Shown: piece by piece, positions 7,287-15,279 of the stretch | Position numbering within the stretch: position 1 is the first letter of the stretch | Layout of the letters: each line of letters opens with the position of its first letter | Origin: DAOUVR01 sp034430535 | GTDB lineage: Bacteria > Chloroflexota > Dehalococcoidia > E44-bin15 | Reading direction: 5' to 3' | Assembly (NCBI GenBank): GCA_964443325.1 | Contig: CAYUCL010000011.1 | Location: 1 to 52,961 of the forward strand | Length of the DNA: 52,961 nt | Position numbers and translations under genes: made by a program | The notes under the pieces: model-generated | What the model was told of the DNA's origin: nothing | The model's database searches: none | What the model saw: only the letters and a program-made list of their open reading frames with translations

Positions 7287-7648
7287 TATGCCAGGAAGCA
7301 AAGCTGATGTATCGTGGGTGAATGGTGGAGGAGGGTAAAGTTGAGTCTCCATCACATGCATGATGCGCGCACTTCCAATAGGAATGAATATCTAGAGAGA
7401 TAAAGGCGCTTTAGCGTATGGTTTCTAAGCCCTTAGATAATGTGGTAAAATTTAGGCGTTTGTAGGCACCTCGAATGGTGAAGTGTTTCTGCCGCACTAG
7501 CGGTATTGTATAGAGTTTAATTTTTTCCTACATGATAGCAATTGATATTTGTGTGCCAGGCACCACTTATTGGAGCATGATAGAATGTTGTGATGCTCCT
7601 CTCGGTTATGTAGGTGATGATTATAATAGAGGCTTGAGGAGTTTGACC
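7287..7648 (+). other. Non-coding gap before second NifX-like gene
   Basis: About 360 bases. A frame is open upstream of the NifX-like start from 7532, but those 39 codons do not resemble the family and lack a ribosome site. A short palindrome, GTGCCAGGCACCAC, lies at about 7553. No confident promoter was seen. Confidence 0.3.
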
Positions 7649-8047
7649 ATGAAAATCGCTGCTGCATCAGACGATGGGGTAAACATTAGTCAGCACTTCG
7701 GCAGGGCACCCTACTATGTAGTGGTTACCGTTGAAGAAGGGGGGGGTATTTCTAGAGAGACAAGGTCTAAACCTGGCCATCAGACCTTTGCCGCGCATGA
7801 GCCGCCGAAACTGGCTCCCGGGGAGCGTCATGGCTACGATGCCGGGTCAGAGGTCAGGCATGATAGCATGGCAGATGCTATCTCCGACTGCCAGGTATTG
7901 CTCCTGGGAGGCATGGGCTGGGGAGCTTACGAGGCTATGAAGAGCTACGGCATCGAGCCCATCGTTACTGATGTGAAGGACATCGACGAGGCAGTCAAGC
8001 TCTATCTTGCTGGCAAACTCCCCAATTTGATGGAGCGTCTTCATTAA
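7649..8047 (+). CDS. NifX-like iron-sulfur cofactor-binding protein
   Basis: A 132-residue protein of the dinitrogenase cofactor-binding family: MKIAAASDDGVNISQHFGRAP at the N-terminus carries the characteristic HFGRA segment, and the later VLLLGGMGWGAYEAM stretch is also typical. The ATG at 7649 is chosen because it begins the conserved fold and follows GAGGAG. It is followed 41 bases later by an IscU-type scaffold and a J-domain protein, so a role in holding a cluster during assembly or transfer is reasonable. A Gly/Pro/His-rich insertion (KPGHQTFAAHEPPKLAPGERH) of about 20 residues in the middle could add metal ligands; H positions there are visible but untested. Confidence 0.85.
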   Translation: MKIAAASDDGVNISQHFGRAPYYVVVTVEEGGGISRETRSKPGHQTFAAHEPPKLAPGERHGYDAGSEVRHDSMADAISDCQVLLLGGMGWGAYEAMKSYGIEPIVTDVKDIDEAVKLYLAGKLPNLMERLH

Positions 8048-8088
8048 GTTGAATCGTATAAGCAATTCTGTGATGCGAGGGTTGAAAG

Positions 8089-8538
8089 ATGGCATCGGAC
8101 TTTAAGGAACTGGAAGACTTGGTCATGGCAGATATGCGGAGGGTCTATTCGGAACAGGTCATTGACCATTTCCAGAATCCAAGGAATCTCGGCGAGATTG
8201 CAGATGCCGATGGCTTTGGTAAGGTAACTGGTTCATGTGGAGACACAATGGAGATATATTTGACGGTGCGGGGAGATAGGATTAGCGATGCCAATTTCTG
8301 GACCGATGGCTGTGGAACCAGTATTGCCAGTGGCAGCATGGCTACGGAGCTAGCTAAAGGGAAAAGTATCGCTGAGGCTCGGAGCATCACCAACAATGTC
8401 ATCCTGAGTAGCTTGGGCGGACTGCCGGAGGAAAGCGAGCATTGTGCCCTTCTGGCGGCGGATGCGCTGCGTGAAGCAATTAAGGACTATGTCGCATTGA
8501 AGAAAGAGCCTTGGGAAAAGGGTTACCGCAGGCGTTGA
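8089..8538 (+). CDS. IscU/NifU-type iron-sulfur cluster scaffold
   Basis: Scaffold on which new [2Fe-2S] or [4Fe-4S] clusters are built. All three cluster cysteines are present: C50 (GSCGD), C75 (DGCGT) and C119 (EHC), with D52 after the first. The 149-residue length suits a stand-alone scaffold. The ribosome site before the ATG at 8089 is weak (GAAAG). There is no cysteine desulfurase gene in the window, so sulfur must come from elsewhere. A J-domain gene follows at once, as HscB follows IscU in Isc systems, which supports cluster transfer through an Hsp70. Confidence 0.9.
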   Translation: MASDFKELEDLVMADMRRVYSEQVIDHFQNPRNLGEIADADGFGKVTGSCGDTMEIYLTVRGDRISDANFWTDGCGTSIASGSMATELAKGKSIAEARSITNNVILSSLGGLPEESEHCALLAADALREAIKDYVALKKEPWEKGYRRR

Positions 8539-8568
8539 GTAACGTCGTGGAAGAGAGTATCATTAGAC

Positions 8569-8862
8569 GTGGCTAACTTTGAGGAAATAGATAGAGCTCG
8601 GAAGCTGCTGGGTTTGGGAGAAACGGCTAGGCTGAAGGATATTAAGCGAGCCTACAGGGAGAAGGCTTTTCAGTATCATCCTGACCAGGGAGGTAGGGAA
8701 CAAGGCGAGGAAATGATGAAGCAACTGAACTGGGCCTATAAGCAGCTCATGGAATACTGTGCCAATTATAGCTACTCTTTTGAAGAGCAGGATGTGGCTA
8801 GAACATATCCTCATGATGAATACCTCAGAAAGTATACGTATGGTTGGTTTGATGGTATGTAG
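8569..8862 (+). CDS. Small J-domain (DnaJ-like) protein
   Basis: A 97-residue protein with a J domain over about residues 3-62: helix II (IKRAYREKAFQY), the HPD motif at 37-39 and helix III (EEMMKQLNWAYKQL). It would stimulate an Hsp70 ATPase. There is no glycine-rich linker or zinc domain, so it is not full DnaJ. Next to an IscU-type scaffold it may play the HscB role, although HscB's C-terminal IscU-binding domain is absent or reduced to some 35 residues. Starts with GTG; the ribosome site is weak (GAAGAGAG). Confidence 0.85.
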   Translation: MANFEEIDRARKLLGLGETARLKDIKRAYREKAFQYHPDQGGREQGEEMMKQLNWAYKQLMEYCANYSYSFEEQDVARTYPHDEYLRKYTYGWFDGM

Positions 8863-8898
8863 GAAAGGAATGCCAGGAGACCATAGAGAAAGGTAAGC

Positions 8899-9666
8899 GT
8901 GATAAGTTCCATTGTCTATGGTCCAGTTCCCTCCTGGCGGTTGGGAAGGTCGCTGGGAATCGACCTTCTGTCTACAGACGGCAAGACCTGCTCGTTCGAT
9001 TGCATATATTGCCAATTAGGCAGCACCCTTTATCCCCTGGTGGAGCGCCGCGAGTTTGTGTCCCTCAATCAGGTTACGACCGAGTTGGAGTTGGTGAGCG
9101 GGATAGAGGCTGACTATGCCACCTTCTCTGGGGTGGGGGAGCCTACCTTAGCCAGCAACCTTGGTCAAGCCATCTCAATAGTCAAGTCAACCCTTCATCT
9201 GCCAGTGGCGGTTCTGACTAATTCTGCACTTATGCCCAGGGAGGACGTGCGCCGCGACCTAGCTGGGGCAGATGTGGTGGTGGTTAAAGTGGATGCTCCA
9301 GAGGAGGAGCTTTTCCGCAGGGTAAACAGACCTTTCGGAGGCTATTCCCTCGTTGAGATACTCCAAGGGATTAAGTTGTTCAGGAAACAATACAGGGGGA
9401 AGCTGGCTATCCAAATGATGTTTGTTGAGATAAATAAACGCTATGCCAGGGAAATGGCGGAAATTGCCAGGGGCCTCTCGCCTGATGAAGTGCAGCTCAA
9501 TACACCGCTGCGCCCTTGTGGTGTGAAGCCTCTAAGTCCGCCTGAGATGGCTGCTATTAAAGAGGAGTTTCAGAATCTAAACGTGGCGGAGGTTTATGAG
9601 TCTCCGATACCTGAGGTTGTACCTGTGAACGCTTCTGAGACACTACGAAGGAGGCCTGAACTTTGA
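8899..9666 (+). CDS. Radical SAM protein (COG0731-like)
   Basis: The radical-SAM cluster motif is C31-x3-C35-x2-C38 (CSFDCIYC), with GVGEPTL as the glycine-rich SAM-binding strand near residues 77-83. At 255 residues it belongs to the short COG0731 group, distantly related to TYW1 but without the flavodoxin part. The start is GTG with AGAAAGG six bases upstream. The reaction is unknown. Members of this group often sit next to Mrp-type ATPases and NifX-like proteins, as here, with Mrp 49 bases downstream, so a part in cofactor assembly or maturation is possible (inference). Confidence 0.85.
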   Translation: MISSIVYGPVPSWRLGRSLGIDLLSTDGKTCSFDCIYCQLGSTLYPLVERREFVSLNQVTTELELVSGIEADYATFSGVGEPTLASNLGQAISIVKSTLHLPVAVLTNSALMPREDVRRDLAGADVVVVKVDAPEEELFRRVNRPFGGYSLVEILQGIKLFRKQYRGKLAIQMMFVEINKRYAREMAEIARGLSPDEVQLNTPLRPCGVKPLSPPEMAAIKEEFQNLNVAEVYESPIPEVVPVNASETLRRRPEL

Positions 9667-9715
9667 TGTGGTTAGCTGGATTTTTCGACTACAAGTGGGT
9701 AAAAGGAGGTAATGT

Positions 9716-10723
9716 ATGGCAGCGGAGCTGAAAAAGCAGATTGAAGAGGCGATTGAAGGGGTTATCATTCTTGAACCGAGGAAAAGCATTCTTCAGCTTG
9801 GTATGGTTCGAGACATCGAAGTAGTGGAAGGTCGAGTCAAGATTACCCTGTCATTGACTCCCTTAAGCGATTCGGTGAAGGAGTCCATTGAGGAAAGGGT
9901 TCGCAACGCTATTGAAAAGCTCCCTGAGGTGAAAGATGTAGCCATAGAGCATGTTGATCTCTCGCCTAAGGAGATGAACGAGATCGGGAGCGTTATAGCG
10001 GTGATGAGTGGAAAAGGTGGGGTGGGGAAATCGCTGGTTGCTGGCCTGCTCGCTATCGCTCTGAGTCGCCAGGGGTATCAGGCGGGACTCTTGGATGCCG
10101 ATATCACTGGCCCCAGCGTCCCCAAGATGTTTGGTCTCAAAGCTCGCCCTATGGGAAGCGATAAAGGCATCTTGCCGGTGGAGACCAGGTCTGGGATCGA
10201 GGTCATGTCCATAAACCTGCTCTTGCCTCAGGAGGATGATGCCGTTATCTGGAGAGGACCATTGCTTTCTAAGGCAATTATGCAGTTCTGGGATGATGTG
10301 TTCTGGGGTAAGCTGGACTACCTTATAGTAGATTTACCACCTGGCACAGCGGATATTCCTCTTACCGTGATGCAGTCATTGCCTCTTTCTGGCGTAGTCA
10401 TTGTGTCTACCCCACAAGACTTGGCGGGTATGGTGGTCAGAAAGGCTGTGCATATGGCGAACAATATGCATATTAATGTGCTGGGGGTAGTGGAGAATAT
10501 GAGCTACCTGCTTATTCCGGAGACAGGGGAAAAGATCGAGTTGTTTGGCAAGAGCAAAGGGGGGGACATGGCAAGGGAGGCCGATGCACCCCTTCTGGGG
10601 CAGTTGCCTGTAGACCCCGAGCTTGCCCAGCTTTGCGATGAAGGCGATATCGAGCGCTATAACTCCGACGATTTCATCGCCCTTTCTCAGGCGTTCACTC
10701 AGGTTATATCATCCAGAGAATAG
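9716..10723 (+). CDS. Mrp/NBP35-family ATPase lacking the CPxC motif
   Basis: An iron-sulfur carrier ATPase of 335 residues. Residues 4-85 form a MIP18/DUF59-type domain; the P-loop is GKGGVGKS at 99-106, followed by DADITGPSVP and VDLPPGT. In most Mrp proteins the cluster is held at a dimer interface by a CPxC pair after NMS(Y/G); here the same place (residues 267-270) reads IPET, so both cysteines are gone. Only one Cys remains in the C-terminal part (near residue 308). It may have a different partner or use, or dimerise with another carrier such as the MinD-type protein. Ribosome site AAAAGGAGGTAAT. Confidence 0.9.
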   Translation: MAAELKKQIEEAIEGVIILEPRKSILQLGMVRDIEVVEGRVKITLSLTPLSDSVKESIEERVRNAIEKLPEVKDVAIEHVDLSPKEMNEIGSVIAVMSGKGGVGKSLVAGLLAIALSRQGYQAGLLDADITGPSVPKMFGLKARPMGSDKGILPVETRSGIEVMSINLLLPQEDDAVIWRGPLLSKAIMQFWDDVFWGKLDYLIVDLPPGTADIPLTVMQSLPLSGVVIVSTPQDLAGMVVRKAVHMANNMHINVLGVVENMSYLLIPETGEKIELFGKSKGGDMAREADAPLLGQLPVDPELAQLCDEGDIERYNSDDFIALSQAFTQVISSRE

Positions 10724-10758
10724 GTGGTAAGATTTATTAGAACCATGGAGAACTAAAT

Positions 10759-11856
10759 GTGAAAGAAATAGTCGACCAGGCTAAGTCCTGTACCGAGTGT
10801 AATGCCTGTATGGATGTATGCCCAACATATAAAGTCACCGATGAAGTTCAGTTTTCACCAATAGGGCGTTTGCAAGCAGCCATCAAGGTATTTGAGGGGG
10901 ATGAGGTTAGCGAGCGGATGATAGAAGGTCTCAATAATTGCCTGTCGTGTACGGCGTGTGACGATGTATGCCCCGAAGGAATCAAGATCACCGAGATTGT
11001 GATTAAGTCCAGGAGTAAATTAGTTGAAAGGGGATTAGGTCCCCTGCCGGGACAGAACAGGATAATTGAAGGGATTCTGGCTAAGGGGAACGCAGTAAAT
11101 GGTGATCCCGGAAAGAGATTGGAATGGCTGCCTGAGGAGTTCCCCCGTAGAGAATCCGATACCCTTTTATACATGGGTTGTATTGGCTCATATGTGGTGA
11201 AAGACGCGGCAGCGTCGGCATACCTTGTGTTGAAGAAGCTTGGTTTCGATTTTATGCTTCTGGAGGATGAGGGATGCTGCGGAAGTTTTGTCTATGAGGC
11301 TGGAAAAGTCGACCTTGCTGGCGAGCTTTTCCAGAAAAATGTGGAAAGATTTAAGTCGCTAGGTATCCGAAGGGTTATCTTCCTTTGTCCCGCTTGCCTG
11401 AAGTGCTTCAAATATTCATATCCTGAGGTGCTCGGGGGGATCGAATTCTCAGTCCATCACATATCGGAAATCATATATGATTTGGTAAAGGAAAATCCCA
11501 GCTTGCTAAGGAAGGTTCAAAGAACGGTGACCTATCAGGACCCCTGCGAATTGGGAAGAGGGGAAGGCGTGACTGAGGAACCTAGAAAACTTCTCAATTG
11601 GTGTGGTGCTGAGTTGAAGGAGATGGAGAATAATAGGGAAAGTGCACAATGTTGTGGCGCGGGAGTCGTAGTCATGGGTGTCTACCGGGACCTTTCCATG
11701 AAAGTAGCTTCTGGCTTGCTAAAAATGGCGGAGACAGACTCTATCGTTAGTGCTTGCCCCTTTTGTACCCTTACGTTGAACATGGCATCCAGAGCTGGGG
11801 AGTTAACAAGGCGTACGACCTATTTTACCAATATATTGCTTGACTCTATGTCATAG
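10759..11856 (+). CDS. HdrD/GlpC-like iron-sulfur protein with two CCG domains
   Basis: Residues 1-80 carry two [4Fe-4S] sites (C11, C14, C17, C21 and C61, C64, C67, C71). Two cysteine-rich CCG domains follow: the first with GCIG, GCCGS and CPAC; the second with DPCELGRG, QCCGAG and CPFC. This layout is that of heterodisulfide reductase subunit D, the glycerol-3-phosphate dehydrogenase C subunit and lactate/glycolate oxidase iron-sulfur subunits. It passes electrons between a flavoprotein and a quinone or disulfide. No flavoprotein partner is adjacent; the FAD-linked oxidase beginning at 52569 is a type that pairs with such proteins but is far away. Start is GTG. Confidence 0.88.
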   Translation: MKEIVDQAKSCTECNACMDVCPTYKVTDEVQFSPIGRLQAAIKVFEGDEVSERMIEGLNNCLSCTACDDVCPEGIKITEIVIKSRSKLVERGLGPLPGQNRIIEGILAKGNAVNGDPGKRLEWLPEEFPRRESDTLLYMGCIGSYVVKDAAASAYLVLKKLGFDFMLLEDEGCCGSFVYEAGKVDLAGELFQKNVERFKSLGIRRVIFLCPACLKCFKYSYPEVLGGIEFSVHHISEIIYDLVKENPSLLRKVQRTVTYQDPCELGRGEGVTEEPRKLLNWCGAELKEMENNRESAQCCGAGVVVMGVYRDLSMKVASGLLKMAETDSIVSACPFCTLTLNMASRAGELTRRTTYFTNILLDSMS

Positions 11857-11893
11857 GCTGCGGAAATCGAGAATTATGTCCAGAATTGTGGTC

Positions 11894-11919
11894 GCCCATC
11901 CTTCTTTGAAGGATTGGGC
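11894..11919 (+). terminator. Hairpin after HdrD-like gene
   Basis: GCCCA-TCCTTC pairs with GAAGGA-t-TGGGC around a TTT loop with one bulged base. A short ATTTG follows, so it is a weak intrinsic terminator at best. Confidence 0.45.
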
Positions 11920-12021
11920 ATTTGTGCTCGCAAAAAGTCGAACCAACCATAGAAATCGGGAGTGGATAGGTTCCTAATATCCTCAAATTAGACGGCATGA
12001 CTAAATTGAAGGAGGTGAGAA

Positions 12022-12852
12022 ATGCCTCTGTCTCTTACTACTCTCGGTGAGAATACCGCTGGAAGGCCTCGTGTGCTCGCTGAATGGGGGTTGAGCATCC
12101 TGGTGGAGACGGACGATGTGAAAATACTGCTCGACACCTGTGCCAGCACTACTGTGCCTCACAACGCCGCTATCTTGAAAATAGACTTATCAACAATTGA
12201 CAAGATTGTGTTAAGTCACGGTCACTATGACCATACAGGTGGGCTTAGGGCAGTGCTGGCTGAAACTGGGTCGGTCGAAGTGATTGCTCACCCCGACATA
12301 TGGGGTGCCAAGTACGCCGTTTTTGGCGAGCACAAGCGGTATATTGGCATACCCTTCGTCCGCGAGGAGTTGGAATCCTTAGGTGCTTCATTCATCCTCA
12401 GTAGTGATCCAGTTTGGATAACCGACGATATCGTGACCACGGGCGAAATCCCGATGGTGACCGAGTATGAGCAGATCGATTCTCACCTGTACGTTGAGGC
12501 GGATGGTGAGCTAGTCCCCGACCTGCTTCTGGATGATCGGGCACTTATCATGAAGACCGAGCTAGGACTGGTGGTTGCTCTGGGCTGTGCACATCGTGGC
12601 ATGATAAACACGCTATACCATGCTCGGGAGATAACGGGGGTGGATCTTATCCATACCGTAGTTGGCGGCACCCACCTCGTCAGCGCCTCTGAGGAGCGCA
12701 TCTCGCGCACAATTGAAGCCCTAAGGGAGCTTGGCGTTCAAAGGCTGGGGGTGTCACATTGCACTGGCTTGCCTGCGGCTTCAATACTAGCACGGGAGCT
12801 AGGCGATAACTTTTTCTTTAATAATGCCGGCAGCAGGGTAACCATCCCATAA
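12022..12852 (+). CDS. Metallo-beta-lactamase-fold hydrolase (COG1237 type)
   Basis: The metal motif is H66-x-H68-x-D70-H71 (SHGHYDHTGG), with later metal ligands likely at GCAHRG and in the SHCTG segment near the C-terminus. The 276-residue length and order match the COG1237 group, which includes a pterin-pathway enzyme of methanogens and many uncharacterised hydrolases. The ribosome site AAGGAGGTGAG precedes the ATG. It is separated from the upstream HdrD-like gene by a hairpin and 165 bases, so it could be its own unit. A paralogue with the same motif numbering lies at 44368-45009, again near NifX/MinD-type genes. Confidence 0.88.
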   Translation: MPLSLTTLGENTAGRPRVLAEWGLSILVETDDVKILLDTCASTTVPHNAAILKIDLSTIDKIVLSHGHYDHTGGLRAVLAETGSVEVIAHPDIWGAKYAVFGEHKRYIGIPFVREELESLGASFILSSDPVWITDDIVTTGEIPMVTEYEQIDSHLYVEADGELVPDLLLDDRALIMKTELGLVVALGCAHRGMINTLYHAREITGVDLIHTVVGGTHLVSASEERISRTIEALRELGVQRLGVSHCTGLPAASILARELGDNFFFNNAGSRVTIP

Positions 12853-12861
12853 TAGATTTGG

Positions 12862-12891
12862 TTGCCTTCGTCTTGACAAGCATAGTATAAT
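12862..12891 (+). promoter_or_regulatory. Possible promoter for small membrane-protein pair
   Basis: TTGCCT (12862) and a perfect TATAAT (12886-12891) are 18 bases apart. A TTGACA at 12873 is too close to the -10 to be its partner. Start near 12898, ahead of the ribosome site at 12902. Confidence 0.4.
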
Positions 12892-12914
12892 GTGGGGACT
12901 CAAGGGGGTGAAGA

Positions 12915-13214
12915 ATGTCCCTAGCAGATTTACGTGATTTATTCATTGTCATCTTTTCCCTAGCGGGGATTATCGCCATCATCTTTATTAGCGTTATCGC
13001 TTTTTTAGTTTATCGCCGGGTTCGTGTTGTCCTCGATTCTTGGGCTGCGACTGTAGCGAATATCCGTGATATCACCTCCGTATTCTCGGAGAATATCGCC
13101 AAGCCACTGGCCAATATCGCCAGTGTTGTACAGGGGATATCCAGATTTTTTGAGTTTATCTCAAAACCTCTAAAGAAAAAGGAGGAGGAGGATACAGGTG
13201 GCTGGAGAGAATAG
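12915..13214 (+). CDS. Small single-pass membrane protein
   Basis: A 99-residue protein with one strong hydrophobic segment (about residues 8-32) followed by an amphipathic helix and a Lys/Glu-rich end. The layout fits DUF948-like or other phage-shock/stress-type membrane proteins, but I recognise no family with certainty. The ATG follows AAGGGGGTG. Its 3' end overlaps the next gene by 17 bases, and the next gene's ribosome site lies within it, so the two are translated together. Confidence 0.7.
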   Translation: MSLADLRDLFIVIFSLAGIIAIIFISVIAFLVYRRVRVVLDSWAATVANIRDITSVFSENIAKPLANIASVVQGISRFFEFISKPLKKKEEEDTGGWRE

Positions 13215-13479
13215 AGGGCAGTACTTTCTCGTAGGAGTTGTCTTGGGAGGGCTCATCGGCGCGGGAATAGCTATTTGGGTTGTTGAGAGCAGGCGTGTGC
13301 GGTTTAGGAAGCAAGGTGCTGGTTTTGGTGGCAGGGTGGCTGAATTTATCTCTGTAGTCCGAGATGAGTTCATGCCTGGCCTGAGGGAGGCCATCAGGAA
13401 AAGTACAGAAGAGGAAACAGAGGTTCCTCATCACATCTCCTCTGATGAGGAAAGGTTTGTGGAGGAAAGCGAGATATAA
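13198..13479 (+). CDS. YtxH-like small membrane protein
   Basis: A 93-residue protein with an N-terminal glycine-rich membrane helix (residues 8-29, VGVVLGGLIGAGIAIWVV) followed by a soluble acidic tail, the pattern of YtxH-domain stress proteins. It starts with GTG after GGAGGAGGAGG. It overlaps and is coupled to the preceding membrane protein, a common pairing of DUF948- and YtxH-type genes. Probably involved in envelope stress; no catalytic residues are visible. Confidence 0.7.
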   Translation: MAGENRGQYFLVGVVLGGLIGAGIAIWVVESRRVRFRKQGAGFGGRVAEFISVVRDEFMPGLREAIRKSTEEETEVPHHISSDEERFVEESEI

Positions 13480-13509
13480 CTGGTACAGCGAAACCAGGGA
13501 TGAAAAAGC

Positions 13510-13536
13510 AAAAAGGGAGGCCAGGCCTCCCTTTTT
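13510..13536. terminator. Bidirectional intrinsic terminator
   Basis: AAAAAGGGAGG and CCTCCCTTTTT form an 11-bp stem around the loop CCAGG, with A and T tracts on either side. It lies between convergent genes and serves both; the pheA stop codon falls in its tract. Confidence 0.9.
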
Positions 13537-14386
13537 AATTCTCTTTATATCTTGGGTAGGAGCCAAAGATCTTCAGCAGGGCAGTCTTTTCTCTCACCCG
13601 CTCAAGCGCCTCGCTAATCAGGGGCTCTTCATGGTGCCCCTCCAGGTCAAGGAGGAAGAAGTACCGCCCCAGGCTCTCCTTGGAGGGGCGGGATTCCAAC
13701 TTTGCTAGGTTGATATTTCGCTTGGCAAACTCATTCAGCACTTCGCTGAGTTCGCCAGGTCGGTCCTCGGCGAAGGAAAAGCACAGCGAGGTCTTATCAG
13801 AACCAGTTGGTGGATGATCTGTTGGGGCGAGGACCACAAAGCGGGTGACGTTGGAGGCCTGATCCTGAATCTGCCTAGCCAATATTTCTGCGCTGTAGAG
13901 TTCGGCAGCCCTTGCTGTGCCGATAGCGGCACCAGGGTGGCTTGAGGCCATCATCTCCTCAACAGCGGCGGAGGTTGAAAGGGCGGCAACGACCTGCGCT
14001 TTAGGAAAGCAGGACTCAATGAAGTGGCGGCATTGCCCCAATGCTTGGGGATGGGAGAAGATCACCTTTACGTCGCTCACCTCTCTCCCTGGCTTCGCTA
14101 AGAGGTGATGCTCGATGGGCAGGACAAGCTCTTTTCTGATTTGCACTTTTGACTCGTGGATAAGTAGGTCCAGCGTGTCATTTACCGAGCCTTCGATACT
14201 GTTCTCGATAGCAACCACCCCTTCTTCGGCCATCCCCGAGGCGACAGCGGCAGCTACTGCGGCAATGCTGGGGAGGGGAGTGAAGTGGGCGGTTTTATCA
14301 TAGAGTAGAGCCGCTTCCTCGGTAAAGGTTCCTGGAGGTCCCAGATATGCAATCCTTTTCACCGTCTTTTTAGTCCTCTTCCACAT
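13535..14386 (-). CDS. pheA: Prephenate dehydratase
   Basis: Converts prephenate to phenylpyruvate in phenylalanine synthesis. The dehydratase domain starts at YLGPPGTFTEEAA and includes the catalytic TRF motif (NVTRFVVLAP, near residue 180). A C-terminal ACT domain with the ESRP signature (LAKLESRPS) should bind phenylalanine for feedback control. There is no chorismate mutase domain. An ATG at 14386 overlaps the upstream gene by 17 bases; the GTG eight codons on (14362), seven bases after that gene's stop, is equally possible and starts closer to the family N-terminus. Confidence 0.93.
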   Translation of the reverse strand: MWKRTKKTVKRIAYLGPPGTFTEEAALLYDKTAHFTPLPSIAAVAAAVASGMAEEGVVAIENSIEGSVNDTLDLLIHESKVQIRKELVLPIEHHLLAKPGREVSDVKVIFSHPQALGQCRHFIESCFPKAQVVAALSTSAAVEEMMASSHPGAAIGTARAAELYSAEILARQIQDQASNVTRFVVLAPTDHPPTGSDKTSLCFSFAEDRPGELSEVLNEFAKRNINLAKLESRPSKESLGRYFFLLDLEGHHEEPLISEALERVREKTALLKIFGSYPRYKEN

Positions 14387-14798
14387 CTACCCAGTCCTTA
14401 CCGTTCCATGTCTTGCCGTAGCGTTCGTGTATTACCAGCGCAAGCAGCAATGCGCTCTGCAAGAAACTACCATCAATGTCTTTGGGTATATTATCTAGCA
14501 CGCTGGATGAACGGCGTAGTTCCAAATATTGAGAGTAGCTCACATTGCTTTCCGTAATCATATCCTGTAACTGGCGCTCTTGCCACACAATGAAGAAATC
14601 GTCTGCCTGTATCATTTCTATGCCATCAACCTTCACAAAAACCGGCTTAAGGTTTCCATTAACATCTTGTTTATATTGGGTTCTACACAAGACCTGCCTG
14701 CTAGGTGAATATACAATGTCTTTATAGTCTAAAGTTGTCGTTAGATATGGCCATACCTTCTGGCACATCTCTATGTATTCGTCAATAGGATCTGTCAT
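14370..14798 (-). CDS. Hypothetical protein upstream of pheA
   Basis: A 142-residue protein I cannot place in a family. It is mixed alpha/beta in character, with several Trp/Phe-rich strands (DDFFIVWQERQLQ) and an acidic C-terminus (WVDVEED). No signal peptide, membrane helix or metal motif is seen. GGGAGG lies eleven bases before the ATG. It overlaps the first possible pheA start and shares its promoter, so it is co-transcribed with pheA; that does not by itself imply a role in aromatic metabolism. Confidence 0.7.
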   Translation of the reverse strand: MTDPIDEYIEMCQKVWPYLTTTLDYKDIVYSPSRQVLCRTQYKQDVNGNLKPVFVKVDGIEMIQADDFFIVWQERQLQDMITESNVSYSQYLELRRSSSVLDNIPKDIDGSFLQSALLLALVIHERYGKTWNGKDWVDVEED

Positions 14799-14837
14799 GG
14801 CTCTTTATACCTCCCATTGGGCTCACGGCACGACCCC

Positions 14838-14867
14838 ATTGTAAAGCTTCTGTTTTCTATATTGCAA
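14838..14867 (-). promoter_or_regulatory. Predicted promoter for the pheA unit
   Basis: On the minus strand TTGCAA (14867-14862) and TACAAT (14843-14838) are 18 bases apart, placing the start near 14831 and a leader of about 33 bases. Confidence 0.45.
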
Positions 14868-14967
14868 GCAGCGCCATCTGGTGGTTATGTTCGGTCTTTG
14901 TTGACATAGTACCCGATTGTCATTAAGGTAATCTTTGCATCTTACTAATATCAGGGGAGGGGTTTCT

Positions 14968-15279
14968 ATGGATGAGAAGCAGCGTATCGATCTTATGAAA
15001 CTAACCAGCACCAAGTACCTGGACGATAGGGCAAGGGAGATATATAAACGAAAGCTTGACCAATTAATGGGCACGATGCAGGCGGCAAGCCACGGTGAGT
15101 CTCCCAAAGCAGCCGAGGGATTTGCTGAGATAGGAGCACTGCTACAAGAATATGGGGATAGGCTAAACATGCTGTTTCCTTTCCTATTGAACCTTGCGAT
15201 TGAATCAATGGTAGAGCTACTTGCTACTAATAACGAGCAACTCCTTGTTTTTCTTGATGATACTCTTGGCCGTCGGTAG
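14968..15279 (+). CDS. Hypothetical helical protein
   Basis: A 103-residue, mostly alpha-helical, soluble protein. The ATG at 14968 follows GGGGAGGGG and is preferred to an upstream in-frame ATG at 14935 that has no ribosome site. It contains a hydrophobic helix near residues 73-95 (LNLAIESMVELLA), which could be a packing helix. I recognise no domain. It is divergent from the pheA unit and stands alone before a repeat-rich gap. Confidence 0.6.
   Translation: MDEKQRIDLMKLTSTKYLDDRAREIYKRKLDQLMGTMQAASHGESPKAAEGFAEIGALLQEYGDRLNMLFPFLLNLAIESMVELLATNNEQLLVFLDDTLGRR

Noticed and set aside
5381..8047. Evidence for nitrogen fixation from NifX-like proteins
   Set aside because: No nifH, nifD, nifK, nifE or nifN; this family is common in non-fixing anaerobes.
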